The translations under genes and the position numbers were made by a program. A DNA stretch of 64,000 bases from Sepiola atlantica (Eukaryota; Mollusca; Cephalopoda; Sepiida; Sepiolidae), in contig OY744531.1 in the NCBI GenBank assembly GCA_963556195.1, positions 101,216,123-101,280,122 of the forward strand. Direction: 5' to 3'. Numbering within the stretch: the first letter of the stretch is position 1; each line of letters begins with the position of its first letter. Shown here piece after piece: positions 10,790-21,297 of this stretch. The notes beneath the pieces are model-generated. The model had not been told where the DNA came from, searched no databases, and worked only from the letters and a program-made list of their open reading frames with translations.

Positions 10790-11153
10790 TATTTACTCCT
10801 CTCCAGGAGTTAGGCACAAGGCCAGTTTTATCTTACTCCCACAAGTAAGATGTGACCCAAGGTCGGGTCGGGAAAGTGGGGATTGAAAAGCCAGCGCCCG
10901 AGAGGTGAGCACTCTGGCCATTAAAAATTTCCTGGGCAGCCCCGTCGGCATTCCCCAGTAGGGGCGCCTCAGGCAGTAAGCAATAAACTTACTCCTCCCC
11001 AAAGAAGGGAGGCGAAGCCTGGGAGGGTGGACCTCCTAGAACTGCTCAGGACAGACCCATAGACCGGCGTAAATCAAGCCCCGAAGGCCAAGACAATACC
11101 AGTCTATGGGGTGCAGTATCCATCACAACAGATACTACACTTTGATCTTGGCC
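10790..11153 (-). mobile_element. U2 snRNA-derived SINE, family 1 (most complete copy)
   Basis: On the - strand: GGCCAAGATCAAAGTGTAGT, then ATCTGTTGTGATGGATACTG, a palindromic link (CCCATAGACTGG ... GCCGGTCTATGGG), CAGTTCTAGGAGGTCCACCC, an AT-poor body, and a 3' end reading CTCCTGGAGAGGAGTAAAT. The first 40 bases match the U2 snRNA 5' domain, including the GTAGTA branch-site recognition sequence. The rest is unrelated to U2, so this is not a U2 gene. No A/B boxes were recognised. Confidence 0.85.
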
Positions 11154-11406
11154 AAAAAAACTATGAGTAATATCCAAAGAAAGAATGACAAAGTCTATCC
11201 ATACCTTCCTCCACGTGAAATCCCCAGATATCCTTGCACTATGTGAAACAAACTTAAACTCATTATTCAATTATTTTGATATGTCAAGTTACCTCCCACT
11301 TTGCAGTAAAGACTCGGACAAATATATGCAGAGTCTATATCCGTAACCCTCTCCCCTTAACTAAGACAATCAGGTCGACATGTGCTTTTGATCTTACAAT
11401 ACAGCA

Positions 11407-13073
11407 TTAGTTACCTATATTATTAGTTACCTATATATTAGTTACCTATATATTAGTTACCTATATTATTAGTTACCTATATTATCAGTTACCTATATAT
11501 TAGTTACCTATATATAAGTTACCTATATTATTAGTTACCTATATATTAGTTACTTATATATTAGTTACCTATAGTATTAGTTACCTATATATTAGTTACC
11601 TATATTATTAGTTACCTATATATTAGTTACCTATATTATCAGTTACCTATATATTAGTTACCTATATTATCAGTTACCTATATATTAGTTACCTATATAT
11701 TAGTTACCTATATTATTAGTTACCTATATATTAGTTACCTATATCATTAGTTACCTATATTATTAGTTACCTATATATTAGTTACCTATATCATTAGTTA
11801 CCTATATATTAGTTACCTATATTATCAGTTACCTATATATTAGTTACCTATATATTAGTTACCTATATTATTAGTTACCTATATATTAGTTACTTATATT
11901 ATCAGTTACCTATATATTAGTTACCTATATTATTAGTTACCTATATTATTAGTTACCTATATATTAGTTACCTATATTATCAGTTACCTATATATTAGTT
12001 ACCTATATATTAGTTACCTATATATTAGTTACCTATATTATTAGTTACCTATATTATCAGTTACCTATATATTAGTTACCTATATTATTAGTTACCTATA
12101 TATTAGTTACCTATATGTTAGTTACCGATATTATTAGTTACCTATATGATTAGTTACCTATATATTAGTTACCTATATTATTAGTTACCTATATTATTAG
12201 TTACCTATATATTAGTTACCTATATATTAGTTACCTATATGTTAGTTACCTATATATTAGTTACCTATATATTAGTTACCGATATTATTAGTTACCTATA
12301 TATTAGTTACCTATATATTAGTTACCTATATATTAGTTACCTATATTATTAGTTACCTATATTATCAGTTACCTATATATTAGTTACCTATATTATTAGT
12401 TACCTATATATTAGTTACCTATATGTTAGTTACTTATATTATTAGTTACCTATATATTAGTTACCTATATTATTAGTTACCTATATATTAGTTACCTATA
12501 TATTAGTTACCTATATATTAGTTACCTATATTATTAGTTACCTATGTATTAGTTACCTATATATTAGTTACCTATATTATTAGTTACCTATATTATTAGT
12601 TACTTATATATTAGTTACCTATATATTAGTTACCTATATGTTAGTTACCTATATATTAGTTACCTATATATTAGTTACCGATATTATTAGTTACCTATAT
12701 TATTAGTTACCTATATATTAGTTACCTATATATTAGTTACCTATATTATTAGTTACCTACATTATTAGTTACCTATATATTAGTTACATATATATTAGTT
12801 ACCTATATTATTAGTTACCTATATGATTAGTTACCTATATATTAGTTACCTATATTATTAGTTACCTATATTATTAGTTACCTATATTATTAGTTACCTA
12901 TATATTAGTTACCTATATATTAGTTACCTATATTATTAGTTACCTACATTATTAGTTACCTATATATTAGTTACCTATATGATTAGTTACCTATATATTA
13001 GTTACCTATATTATTAGTTACCTATATTATTAGTTACCTATATATTAGTTACCTATTTATTAGTTACCTATAT
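11407..13073. repeat. Minisatellite of 13- and 16-bp units (TTAGTTACCTATA / +TTA)
   Basis: About 1.67 kb made of more than 100 units of TTAGTTACCTATA. Some are extended by TTA to 16 bp and some variants carry TCA, TGA or G. The two unit lengths alternate irregularly. No spacer sequences, so not a CRISPR. Flanks are unique-looking. Confidence 0.98.
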
Positions 13074-13144
13074 GTCCTCTACCGGTCCCCCTTGACCCAG
13101 GACTGTAAACTAATTCACTATTTAGTTGGAGGGACCTCTTTAGA

Positions 13145-13660
13145 GTTTGTAGATTAAATCGGGAAGAAAATCAGAATGACGAACTAACTTTGAAGAGTAA
13201 TACGTCTGGCCGAATCTGACTGAAATAGAAATGTCAGATCAGCAAAAAGGGATCACCATTCATCCAGGAAATAAACAATGGCTTCACAACTAAATAGATA
13301 TTAAGTTTTATTTACGAAAACACAAGAACAAAATGAAGATGGGCTGATTTGTGTCGGTTAGACGAAATAATATTATCTCGGAGTTTGATATTTCACCCAC
13401 TCAGGGTTGAGTCAGGTGGAGAATGAGGAAGGGTACTCCTGTCGGCTAAAGGAACCCTTTATGAACTAACTTGCTCTGTTCATCACATCTGGTTTTCACG
13501 CCCAAATGATTCATCGCATATGAATCTCGTTGCACATAGGCATGTTATTCGCCCATGCGGTTAAGAGGCAATGATTACATAATTGCCAAGCCGGATTACA
13601 TCTAACCAACGATCACGTAGACCAATACAAAATAGGTCACTCATGCAACTGCTACAACTA
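13145..13660. repeat. Interspersed repeat, family Z (LTR-like), copy 1
   Basis: About 500 bp shared with 19285-19765 (same orientation) and 30228-30560 (opposite). Landmarks: TAAATCGGGAA, TCTGGCCGAATCTGA, AGCAAAAAGGGATCA, AAGTTTTATTTxCGxGAACAC, GATTCATCGC-TATGAATCTC and GCAACTGCTACA. The TG...CA-like ends and the polyadenylation-like AAGTTTTATTT region suggest an LTR, but no target duplication was found. Confidence 0.6.
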
Positions 13661-14234
13661 TATCTCTGATAGTATTGACACAGCATTTTTCTCGGAATCG
13701 AGCACCCAAATCCATGTATTTGGCTCCATTATTCGAACTTCACAGACCCAGTTTCTCCATTGTCCATTCCCTTACACAAACCGTCACCTTCCAGATCGTG
13801 AGGAACAGCTAACCTCTTCTTGATCTATTCCTGACAACACTTCTAGAAACTTGTGTAATGGATGCCCACAGCTCACTATTGATATCACCATAAACCACCG
13901 ACCTCAAACAGAAGCGCTGTTACTCAAAACAACAATATATTAACAATGTGTTTATTGGTAATCCCTTGGAGATCAGAGATGCACCTTGGAGTAAAACTTT
14001 TTCTTTCCCAGCTGAACAGTGTGCAGAGAAAGTAACTGAATGGAAGTTTAGAAGCATATTTCTCTCCCACGGAAATTTTGTAGCAAACTTTACTCTCTCC
14101 AATTGTTCACTATGTCCTATGCAGCTGCTATTGTGCATAGGCAACAAGCATTTCACTGTTTCAACCGCCATAAGTCAGAAAATAGGCCAAAATTGTAACA
14201 TCAGGAAACCATTGTAGTATCTGCAGCTAAGAGT
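13661..14234. other. Unassigned sequence
   Basis: No recognised element. 13920-14217 is open on both strands (83 codons on -, 89 on +) but neither translation resembles a known protein. It separates the family Z repeat from the 37-bp array. Confidence 0.4.
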
Positions 14235-15270
14235 AGGTATATTGAGATGACTAGAAATCGCATCACATCACAGGTATATTGAGATGACTAGAAATCGCAT
14301 CACATCACAGGTATATTGAGATGACTAGAAATCGCATCACATCACAGGTATATTGAGATGACTAGAAATCGCATCACATCACAGGTATATTGAGATGACT
14401 AGAAATCGCATCACATCACAGGTATATTGAGATGACTAGAAATCGCATCACATCACAGGTATATTGAGATGACTAGAAATCGCATCACATCACAGGTATA
14501 TTGAGATGACTAGAAATCGCATCACATCACAGGTATATTGAGATGACTAGAAATCGCATCACATCACAGGTATATTGAGATGACTAAAATCGCATCACAT
14601 CACAGGTATATTGAGATGACTAGAAATCGCATCACATCACAGGTATATTGAGATGACTAGAAATCGCATCACATCACAGGTATATTGAGATGACTAGAAA
14701 TAGCATCACATCACAGGTATATTGAGATGACTAGAAATCGCATCACATCACAGGTATATTGAGATGACTAGAAATCGCATCACATCACAGGTATATTGAG
14801 ATGACTAGAAATCGCATCACATCACAGGTATATTGAGATGACTAGAAATCGCATCACATCACAGGTATATTGAGATGACTAGAAATCGCATCACATCACA
14901 GGTATATTGAGATGACTAGAAATCGCATCACATCACAGGTATATTGAGATGACTAGAAATCGCATCACATCACAGGTATATTGAGATGACTAGAAATCGC
15001 ATCACATCACAGGTATATTGAGATGACTAGAAATCGCATCACATCACAGGTATATTGAGATGACTAGAAATCGCATCACATCACAGGTATATTGAGATGA
15101 CTAGAAATCGCATCACATCACAGGTATATTGAGATGACTAGAAATCGCATCACATCACAGGTATATTGAGATGACTAGAAATCGCATCACATCACAGGTA
15201 TATTGAGATGACTAGAAATCACATCACATCACAGGTATATTGAGATGACTAGAAATCGCATCACATCACA
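14235..15270. repeat. 37-bp minisatellite, 28 copies
   Basis: Units of 37 bases containing GGTATATTGAGATGACTAGA and AATCGCATCACATCAC repeat head to tail about 28 times. There are only a handful of changes: one single-base deletion near 14585, C to A near 14702 and G to A near 15220. The homogeneity implies recent amplification or ongoing gene conversion. No spacers, so not a CRISPR. Confidence 0.98.
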
Positions 15271-15289
15271 GAATTTAAGAACTTGAAAA

Positions 15290-15715
15290 TCCATAATGTG
15301 CTGAAGTATGGACAATGAACAATTCCCCCACTATTAAATCACTTGCAGTCGCTTCCCTGGCAACAGACAAGGCTGAATTGCTTGCACAGCGGTTTACTTT
15401 AAACTCCACCTTGTACTTCACAAATAACTCCCTCCCTAATTTTCCACACTAGATGATCTGATCATCACCCCTTCCTATGTCCTGACTATCATAAAAAACC
15501 TTGACACCTCTATAGCATGTGAATCAGATCTTATCCATGCTCTAGTAATAAAGAAATGCTCTACTGAGCTGGCCCCTGTCCTCTCCAAACACTATAACAA
15601 ATGTCTTGTAGAATCTTGCTTCCCTACTAGCTGGAAAATTGCTTCTGTGGTACCAGTTTTCAAGAACTCTGGCAGAAGAACTGACTTGAAAAATTATCAC
15701 TATATAAGTCACCTC
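15290..15715 (+). pseudogene. LINE reverse transcriptase fragment (upstream part)
   Basis: Broken frames read ELAPVLSKHYNKCLVESCFP and SWKIASVVPVFKNSGRRTDL, the conserved block N-terminal to the catalytic motifs in CR1/Jockey-like reverse transcriptases (LYNxCLxxxxFPxxWKxAxVxPxxK). The upstream part (about 15350-15480) is frameshifted. The frame is interrupted near 15715 by an LTR-like piece and the protein resumes at 15881. Confidence 0.8.
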
Positions 15716-15724
15716 TTGTTATTT

Positions 15725-15880
15725 GCTAAAAAGAGAGTGATTTTCCGTTTACACCGGTTTTTATAATCAGAAGGGCAGATAACTCTGGTGTCGCTTTTCA
15801 GCGCCACCTGTCGGTGAAAAAGCGACACCTAATGGCCAATCGGTGCAGTTATGTTTGAAAGGAGGAGGTAACTGCTACAA
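15725..15880 (-). mobile_element. LTR-like fragment splitting the LINE
   Basis: Reverse complement of the beginning of the element at 16048-16650. Read on -, it starts TGTAGCAGTTACCTCCTCCT and contains AAAGCGACACCAGAGTTATC. The two copies form an inverted pair around 170 bases of reverse-transcriptase sequence. Confidence 0.65.
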
Positions 15881-16020
15881 ATGTTTGAATCATTAATCAA
15901 TCTAGTGATAGTTCATCACCTTGAAAATACAAAACTTCTCTCTGACCAACATTCTAGAATTAAGCAATCCTGTTCTACTGTGGATATCCTAATGATCATC
16001 TCTGAATGTGTATACCGTTA
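15881..16020 (+). pseudogene. LINE reverse transcriptase fragment (middle part)
   Basis: Reads SLINLVIVHHLENTKLLSDQ followed by HSRIKQSCSTVDILMIISEC. This corresponds to the segment H-x-E-x-x-x-L-L-S-x-x-Q-x-x-F/I-x-x-x-x-S-T-x-D of CR1/Jockey-like reverse transcriptases. It continues the fragment that ends near 15715 and stops at TAG near 16019. Confidence 0.75.
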
Positions 16021-16047
16021 GATGAAGCTAGGACAGTAGGGGTAGAT

Positions 16048-16650
16048 ATTGTAGCAGTTACCTCCTCCTTTCAAAACATAACTACACCGGTTTGCCGGTA
16101 GGTGTCGCTTTTTCACCGACAGGTGGCACTGTAAAGCGACACCAGAGTTATCTGCCCTTCTGACTATAAAAACCGTTGCAAACGGAAAATCCATCTCTTC
16201 CTCACCGACCAGCCTCGGCAGACAGACGCTGACACTAGCGTTCCGTTTCACTCTTCTCTGGTCGGCAGAACGACGCTAATACACTAGCGTTTCGTCTCAC
16301 GCTTTTCTTCTCAATCGGCATAACAACTACCAACACACGTGGGCAAACAACGGTAAGAGTTCTCAACTCGTTTTCTTTGGGTACGGCTTTCAAAGACTTT
16401 CCCCTCGCCGGATTCATTTCTTCTTATACCTTTTCAAGAACTGTTTTTCCATCGACACACATGCATACATCACACACTTCATCATTCCACGTACACACAC
16501 GTTCAATAAACCTTATTTGAACTACTTCATTTTGTTTATTAATTATTACTCTGTCTTTGCATGCAACATTGCTTGATTTACTGAACACGTCTATAATCGG
16601 GGGAACACGACCCTCGATCCGAACAATATCGTCAAGGCCTTTTACCAACT
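16048..16650 (+). mobile_element. LTR-like element (TGTAGCAGTTACC start)
   Basis: Begins TGTAGCAGTTACCTCCTCCT, has a TATA-like CTATAAAAACCG near 16165, pyrimidine-rich sequence and a polyadenylation-like TTCAATAAACC near 16505. This is the layout of an LTR promoter followed by R/U5. A diverged internal duplication with ACACTAGCGTT is at 16225-16290. The right end is not defined and no target duplication was identified. Confidence 0.5.
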
Positions 16651-16744
16651 CATACAGTATTATTGGATGAATATTTCATAGAATCAGATGTTTCTTAGTG
16701 TTAACTAACTGTGCCAGAAAAATGAAAGAATAAAAGAAAAGGTT

Positions 16745-17070
16745 TTGACTGTGATTCAATTTCCAACCGAATTACCGAATTTTGTGCAACCCACTTTCTC
16801 TCAGAAAGTTTTGACTGTAATTCAATTTCCAACCGAATTTCGTACAACCCACTTTCTCTCTGCCTTTCTCTCTCCAATCCAAATCGCTACTCCTTCCCTC
16901 CCAGCTGTCCTCTTCAGTTATATCAGCTGATATCCACATATGCAAACCAGAGACCACCATAAAAACCTGCACCCATAAAGAGAAGGCCTTTTTTAATCTG
17001 CAGACACGACATGCGAAGCACCTCATTCTTTTTCCTGATGGTGAGTGTTCCTTTTTATTATCACACTTAG
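16745..17070. repeat. Local duplication and interspersed repeat shared with 53560-53850
   Basis: A roughly 60-bp unit (GATTCAATTTCCAACCGAAT ... CAACCCACTTTCTCTC) is tandemly duplicated at 16745-16865. The following part, with AGAGAAGGCC/TTTTTT and CACGACATGCGAAGCACCTC, matches 53715-53790. Function unknown. Confidence 0.55.
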
Positions 17071-17375
17071 CTAAAAGACAGATCCAGGTTGTTATTGATG
17101 GCCATATATCCAAACAACACCTCATCAATGCGGGTGTGCCCTAGGGGTTAACACTTGGACCTATAGACTTTCTGATTTTCATAAACGCCCCCTCCCCCTG
17201 AGATGAGTCTATTTGCTGATGACACCACACTCTTTTCCTTGCAAGACGGCAAATCGAATGCCCACATATGCAAGGGAATGGCTGAATCCTTAGAAAATAA
17301 CATCAAGTCTGTAGTAGAATAGGGCTAAAAATGGATGGTCATATTTAATGCTACCAAGACAAAGCTCCTTTTCAA
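17060..17375 (+). pseudogene. LINE reverse transcriptase fragment with the FADD motif
   Basis: Frames read IQVVIDGHISKQHLINAGVP, then SLFADDTTLF (about 17205-17235), the catalytic F/Y-A-D-D motif, and later KWMVIFNATKTKLLF. Stops and frameshifts show it is dead. It belongs with the fragments at 15290-15715 and 15881-16020. The KWMV segment is the seed of the tandem array that follows. Confidence 0.85.
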
Positions 17376-18022
17376 AAATGGATAGTCACATTTAATGCTA
17401 CAAAGACAAAGTTCCTTTTCAAAAGTGCATGGTCACATTTAATGCTACCAAGACAAAGCTCCTTTTCAAAAATGGATGGTCACATTTAATGCTACCAAGA
17501 CAAAGCTCCTTTTCAAAAAATGGATGGTCACATTTAATGCTACAAAGACAAAGCTCCTTTTCAAAAGTGCATGGTCACATTTAATGCTACCAAGACAAAG
17601 CTCCTTTTCAAAAGTGCATGGTCACATTTAATGCTACCAAGACAAAGCTCCTTTTCAAAAATGGATGGTCACATTTAATGCTACCAAGACAAAGCTCCTT
17701 TTCAAAAAATGGATGGTCACATTTAATGCTACCAAGGCAAAGCTCCTTTTCGAAAATGGATGGTCACATTTAATGCTACCAAGACAAAGCTCCTTTTCGA
17801 AAATGGATGGTCACATTTAATGCTACAAAGACAAAGCTCCTTTTCAAAAGTGCATGGTCACATTTAATGCTACCAAGACAAAGCTCCTTTTCGAAAATGG
17901 ATGGTCACATTTAATGCTACCAAGACAAAGCTCCTTTTCAAAAATGGATGGTCACATTTAATGCTACCAAGACAAAGCTGCTTTTCGAAAATGGATGGTC
18001 ACATTTAATGCTACAAAGACAA
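17330..18022 (+). repeat. 46-bp minisatellite derived from the LINE coding sequence
   Basis: About 15 copies of a 46-bp unit (ATGGATGGTCACATTTAATG followed by CTACCAAGACAAAGCTCCTT and TTCAAAA). Each unit corresponds to residues KWMVTFNATKTKLLF of the reverse transcriptase. The 46-bp period is not a multiple of three, so the array cannot keep frame. Unit variants (GTGCATGG vs ATGGATGG, CAAAA vs CGAAA) are interspersed. The LINE sequence continues at about 18023-18115. Confidence 0.95.
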
Positions 18023-18115
18023 ACCTCCTTTCCTTTAAAAACTATAAGAAACCTTTCCAACCACTGATTGTCATGGCCGATAGCACACTTTCCGAGAGTT
18101 CAAAATTTTAACTGC
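18023..18115 (+). pseudogene. LINE continuation after the minisatellite
   Basis: Reads PLIVMADSTLSESSKF, recalling the segment after the KLL block in CR1-like LINE ORFs. It resumes directly after the 46-bp array. Confidence 0.6.
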
Positions 18116-18429
18116 TCGTCTGAAACGAATGGGTTTATGCCCATGTGTAGTGTTATACCCAGTCAGGTATTTATCTGGATACACGGTGGCATCATCAGGT
18201 GTCATTACCATCATTAATTCTCTCCTGAGAATTAATCATCTTCTTGCTGAGGGGCCACTGTGCTGCAATTTATAGCTGTATAATAAGAGGGAGCAAACAA
18301 CACATTTATATATAAAAATATAATTATTTATTTTTACTGAAGAATTAACAGTTTCAAAAACCTGAAGTTGGATTAGCTTGGCGTGCAGATTCAAAAACCA
18401 AACTGAAAATATCTCGCTGCAACAAATCG

Positions 18430-18437
18430 AGAGGGAA

Positions 18438-18482
<45 letters not shown>

Positions 18483-18510
18483 GATAGAGAAGGAAAGAGA
18501 CAGAGAAAAT
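18430..18510. repeat. GA-rich microsatellite
   Basis: AGAGAGAG run with AGGGAAAGAG edges. Confidence 0.9.
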
Positions 18511-19284
18511 ACAGTCACCAGTGTTTTTCAGTTCACAAGCCCCTGCGACAGTTGATTTGACCTTTCAAACCCCTCCAATGCATCTGTTACTGTATTGCTT
18601 TGACATTGAACTTTAGTTTTCCCAAACAATGGGCTGCTTGATACGGCTGACATTTTGAAGTGCAGTACTGCCGGCTCTGTGCATCTCCCTCAGAGGGCAA
18701 CAGAAAGTCTGGCACAAGGCTTCAAATCTGGGGATCTCCAGCTCCCACAAAAGGGTTACTATCCTTGCCACAAAGTGGTGCAAAACTATTCTGTTAGGGG
18801 AATTAATTTTGCCCACCCTGTAACAATATATAAGAATATTGTTTAATTCTTAAGAAGATGAATAGCATATTTTGATATGAAGACAAGCACAAGTTTGTGT
18901 ATCCTGGGCCTAGCTCTGAAAGTGTGATGTCAAACTCTCTCTTTCATTCTATTTATCGACAATCATTCGAGGTGATGTGATGCGTCTGCCCCATAATCCC
19001 AGGGGAGTCTTCGACTTTTCTGCAACCAACACTTCTTAATACTTAACTAAATTATTATACATGACTATACTCCTGGTTTATCTTATCCATGTGTATTTCA
19101 TGGCCTTTTCATATTTTTTAATATTTTTTTCATATATTTGTATATTTTTTATATATTTTATTTACTTTCTTTATTTTCTTTTTTACTTACGTTATGGATT
19201 GCATTTTAGCTGATGGAGTCAGGGTCTAAGGTTGAAGAAGAAGGTTGCGCGGTTATCTCACGTTCGGAGGTCACCAATTTTAGA
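18511..19284. other. Unassigned sequence
   Basis: No recognised coding frame or repeat partner within the window. 18640-18800 is moderately GC-rich (CATCTCCCTCAGAGGGCAAC). 19110-19190 is T-rich. Confidence 0.4.
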
Positions 19285-19765
19285 TTTGTGAGTCAGGGTC
19301 TAAATCGGGAAAAAAATCAGGATGACGAACTTACTTGAAAGAGTAATATGTCTGGCCGAATCTGATTAAAAGAGAAATGTTACATGAGCAAAAAGGGATC
19401 ATCATTCTTCCGCGAAATAATAACGGCTCCACAACTAAATAGATATGAAGTTTTATTTGCGGGAACACAGGAACAAAATAAAGATTGTACAATGGGTTGG
19501 TTAATGTAGACAAGACGAAATAAAATTACCTTGGAATTCCTCGATTCCTCTATCGCTAGCTTGTCTGTTTGTGATTAAGACTGGAACTGAAATTGTTCTG
19601 TTCATCGCGCCAAGACGATTCATCGCGTATGAATCTCATTGAGCGTAGGCATGTTGTTTGTCCATGCAGTGAAGAGGCGATGGTTACATAATCACGAAAC
19701 CGAATCACAACTAACTGCTGGTCATGTAGACAGATGCAAAATAGTTCGCTCACGCAACTGCTACA
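19285..19765. repeat. Interspersed repeat, family Z, copy 2
   Basis: Aligns by eye along its length with 13145-13660: TCTGGCCGAATCTGATTAAA, AAAAAGGGATCATCATTC, AGTTTTATTTGCGGGAACAC and GATTCATCGCGTATGAATCT. Ends at GCAACTGCTACA like copy 1. Confidence 0.6.
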
Positions 19766-20160
19766 GCATAATGGTGAGGATTGACGACAGGCATCGCATG
19801 GGCAGAAATGATATGAGAATGATACGATGGATGTGTAATGTTAGTCTTAAAGAAACCTCAGAGGAAGATTAAATCTGAACAGTATAGGGAGGTGTGTGCA
19901 GAACAGGAGATTTCGTTGGTAAGGTCACGTTAAAAGAATCGATGAGAGTTCTTGGGTTAGTAGATGTAGAACAGTTGAGGTAGCAGGTTCAGTTCACAGA
20001 GGATAGCCAAGTAAAGCATGGAAAGAAGTGATAAAGATGGACTTGAGAGAGAGAGGGATAAATAAAGACCTGGGCTTAAATAAGTTACTTTGGAAGTCAA
20101 TTTCTAAAAGCGATCCAACATATGCCAGTATGTAAAACAGACGTTAACCTACTACTACTA
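19765..20160 (+). pseudogene. LINE 3' end, family 3
   Basis: Reads NDMRMIRWMCNVSLKE, then after a stop a degraded region reading RRFRWFGHVKRIDESSWVSR and KAWKEVIKMDLRERGINKDL. This is the usual order of the extreme C-terminus of non-LTR retrotransposon ORFs (M-x-R-W-M-C ... R-W-x-G-H-V-x-R ... W-x-x-V-x-K-D-L). The tail is an ATG-trinucleotide microsatellite. A related copy in reverse is at 26215-26705. Confidence 0.8.
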
Positions 20161-20161
20161 C

Positions 20162-20202
<41 letters not shown>

Positions 20203-20205
20203 GTG
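20161..20205. repeat. ATG microsatellite (LINE tail)
   Basis: About 13 ATG units directly after the LINE 3' end. It translates as a poly-Met run, which is not a gene. Confidence 0.9.
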
Positions 20206-20274
20206 ATTTTTTTTTGTAAGAAAATATTTACTTTTTTTAGAAAGATAATTCAATGGAGAAACATATGTTATTTA

Positions 20275-20749
20275 AAAAAAAATCAATTTAAAAAAAATAG
20301 GATTTTGAAATTTGAATTTAATTATATGGTATCGTGTGGTCAAGCAAACAAACAAAACGCTTAGCTTGGTTTAACAGCCTGGCAGGTTTACAATATCAGC
20401 AGGCAGGTTTGTAGAGAGAGTGAGTGAAGATTTACTTGATGACAGAGAAACTGACTACATGCTGTCTGTCTGGTCTCCAAGCGAAGGGAGTGAGAATATT
20501 TTTCTTTTTAATTAGATACATTAGAAACCAAAATGCATTCTGCTGAATTTTTACGAAATTAAACTATTTCTTTAAGTAGGATTTTAAAATTTCATTTTAC
20601 TTTATGCATGTGCATTTTTGATTTCAATAAATATTCGGTTAATTTTGAATAAAAAAATAATAATTTAATGTGTATTTATTAAAGTTATGTTGCTGTGAAA
20701 ACACGCACACACACAGATGATGTTGTCTTATAATCTTATTAATATAGGC
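20275..20749. repeat. AT-rich repeat, family X, interrupted by a hAT MITE
   Basis: Contains GGATTTTGAAATTTGAATTT and GGTATCGTGTGGTCA, as in the 230-640 copy. It ends with an ACACGCACACACACAG-TTGTCTTATAATCTTATTAATATAG segment that reads, on -, like the TC-plus-AT-rich start of the Helitron-like elements. The hAT element at 20750 is inserted at its edge. Confidence 0.5.
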
Positions 20750-21289
20750 CAGGGGTGGGCAACCTTTTCAGAGTGAGGGCCAGATGAGACTTTAGGAAGG
20801 AGATCGCGGGCCGGAGTAAAAAACGAAATCTCAGAATTACTATATTTTGTTTACATCAAAAAATTGTACAAAAATTGCATTGAACACTCTACAAATCTGA
20901 TATATTTTCTCAAGAGACTTCTGTATGTGATGTTATAAAAGGCGCCGACAAAGAGACATTTTGGAATCATAAAAAATAATCCAGCATTCGTTTTGACACA
21001 CCTCACATAGGTTCTCGTTTTCTATTTTTATCTCAGGCCAAGGATTTGAAATTAATAGTTAAAGAAGAATGAAATATAATGCATCATCGCTCGCTGATGT
21101 TTATACATTTTTATCCCACTGTAAATTTTAATTGAAACCTACTTTTACGTCTATGTCACAAAATAATATGAGTTTTACTGGGAGGTCCGCGGGCTGGATT
21201 GCAATAATAAAGCATAACAGGGTGGCGGGCCAGACGCTAAGCCTTCGCGGGCCGGATGAGGCCCGTGGGCCGGAGGTTGCCTGCCCCTG
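20750..21289. mobile_element. hAT MITE, 540 bp, perfect 8-bp target duplication
   Basis: Ends CAGGGGTGGGCAACCTTTTC and CCGGAGGTTGCCTGCCCCTG are imperfect inverted repeats of the widespread hAT CAGGGGTGGGCAA type, with GGGCCxGATGAG sub-terminal blocks. The 8-bp sequence ATATAGGC is directly repeated at 20742-20749 and 21290-21297. No transposase is encoded, so the element is non-autonomous. Confidence 0.95.
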
Positions 21290-21297
21290 ATATAGGC

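Noticed and set aside
10790..11153. Functional U2 snRNA gene
   Set aside because: Only about the first 40 bases match U2. The Sm site and 3' stem-loops are missing and the same unrelated body recurs in five copies.
14235..15270. CRISPR array
   Set aside because: The 37-bp units abut with no variable spacers, no cas genes are present and the context is an animal genome. It is a minisatellite.
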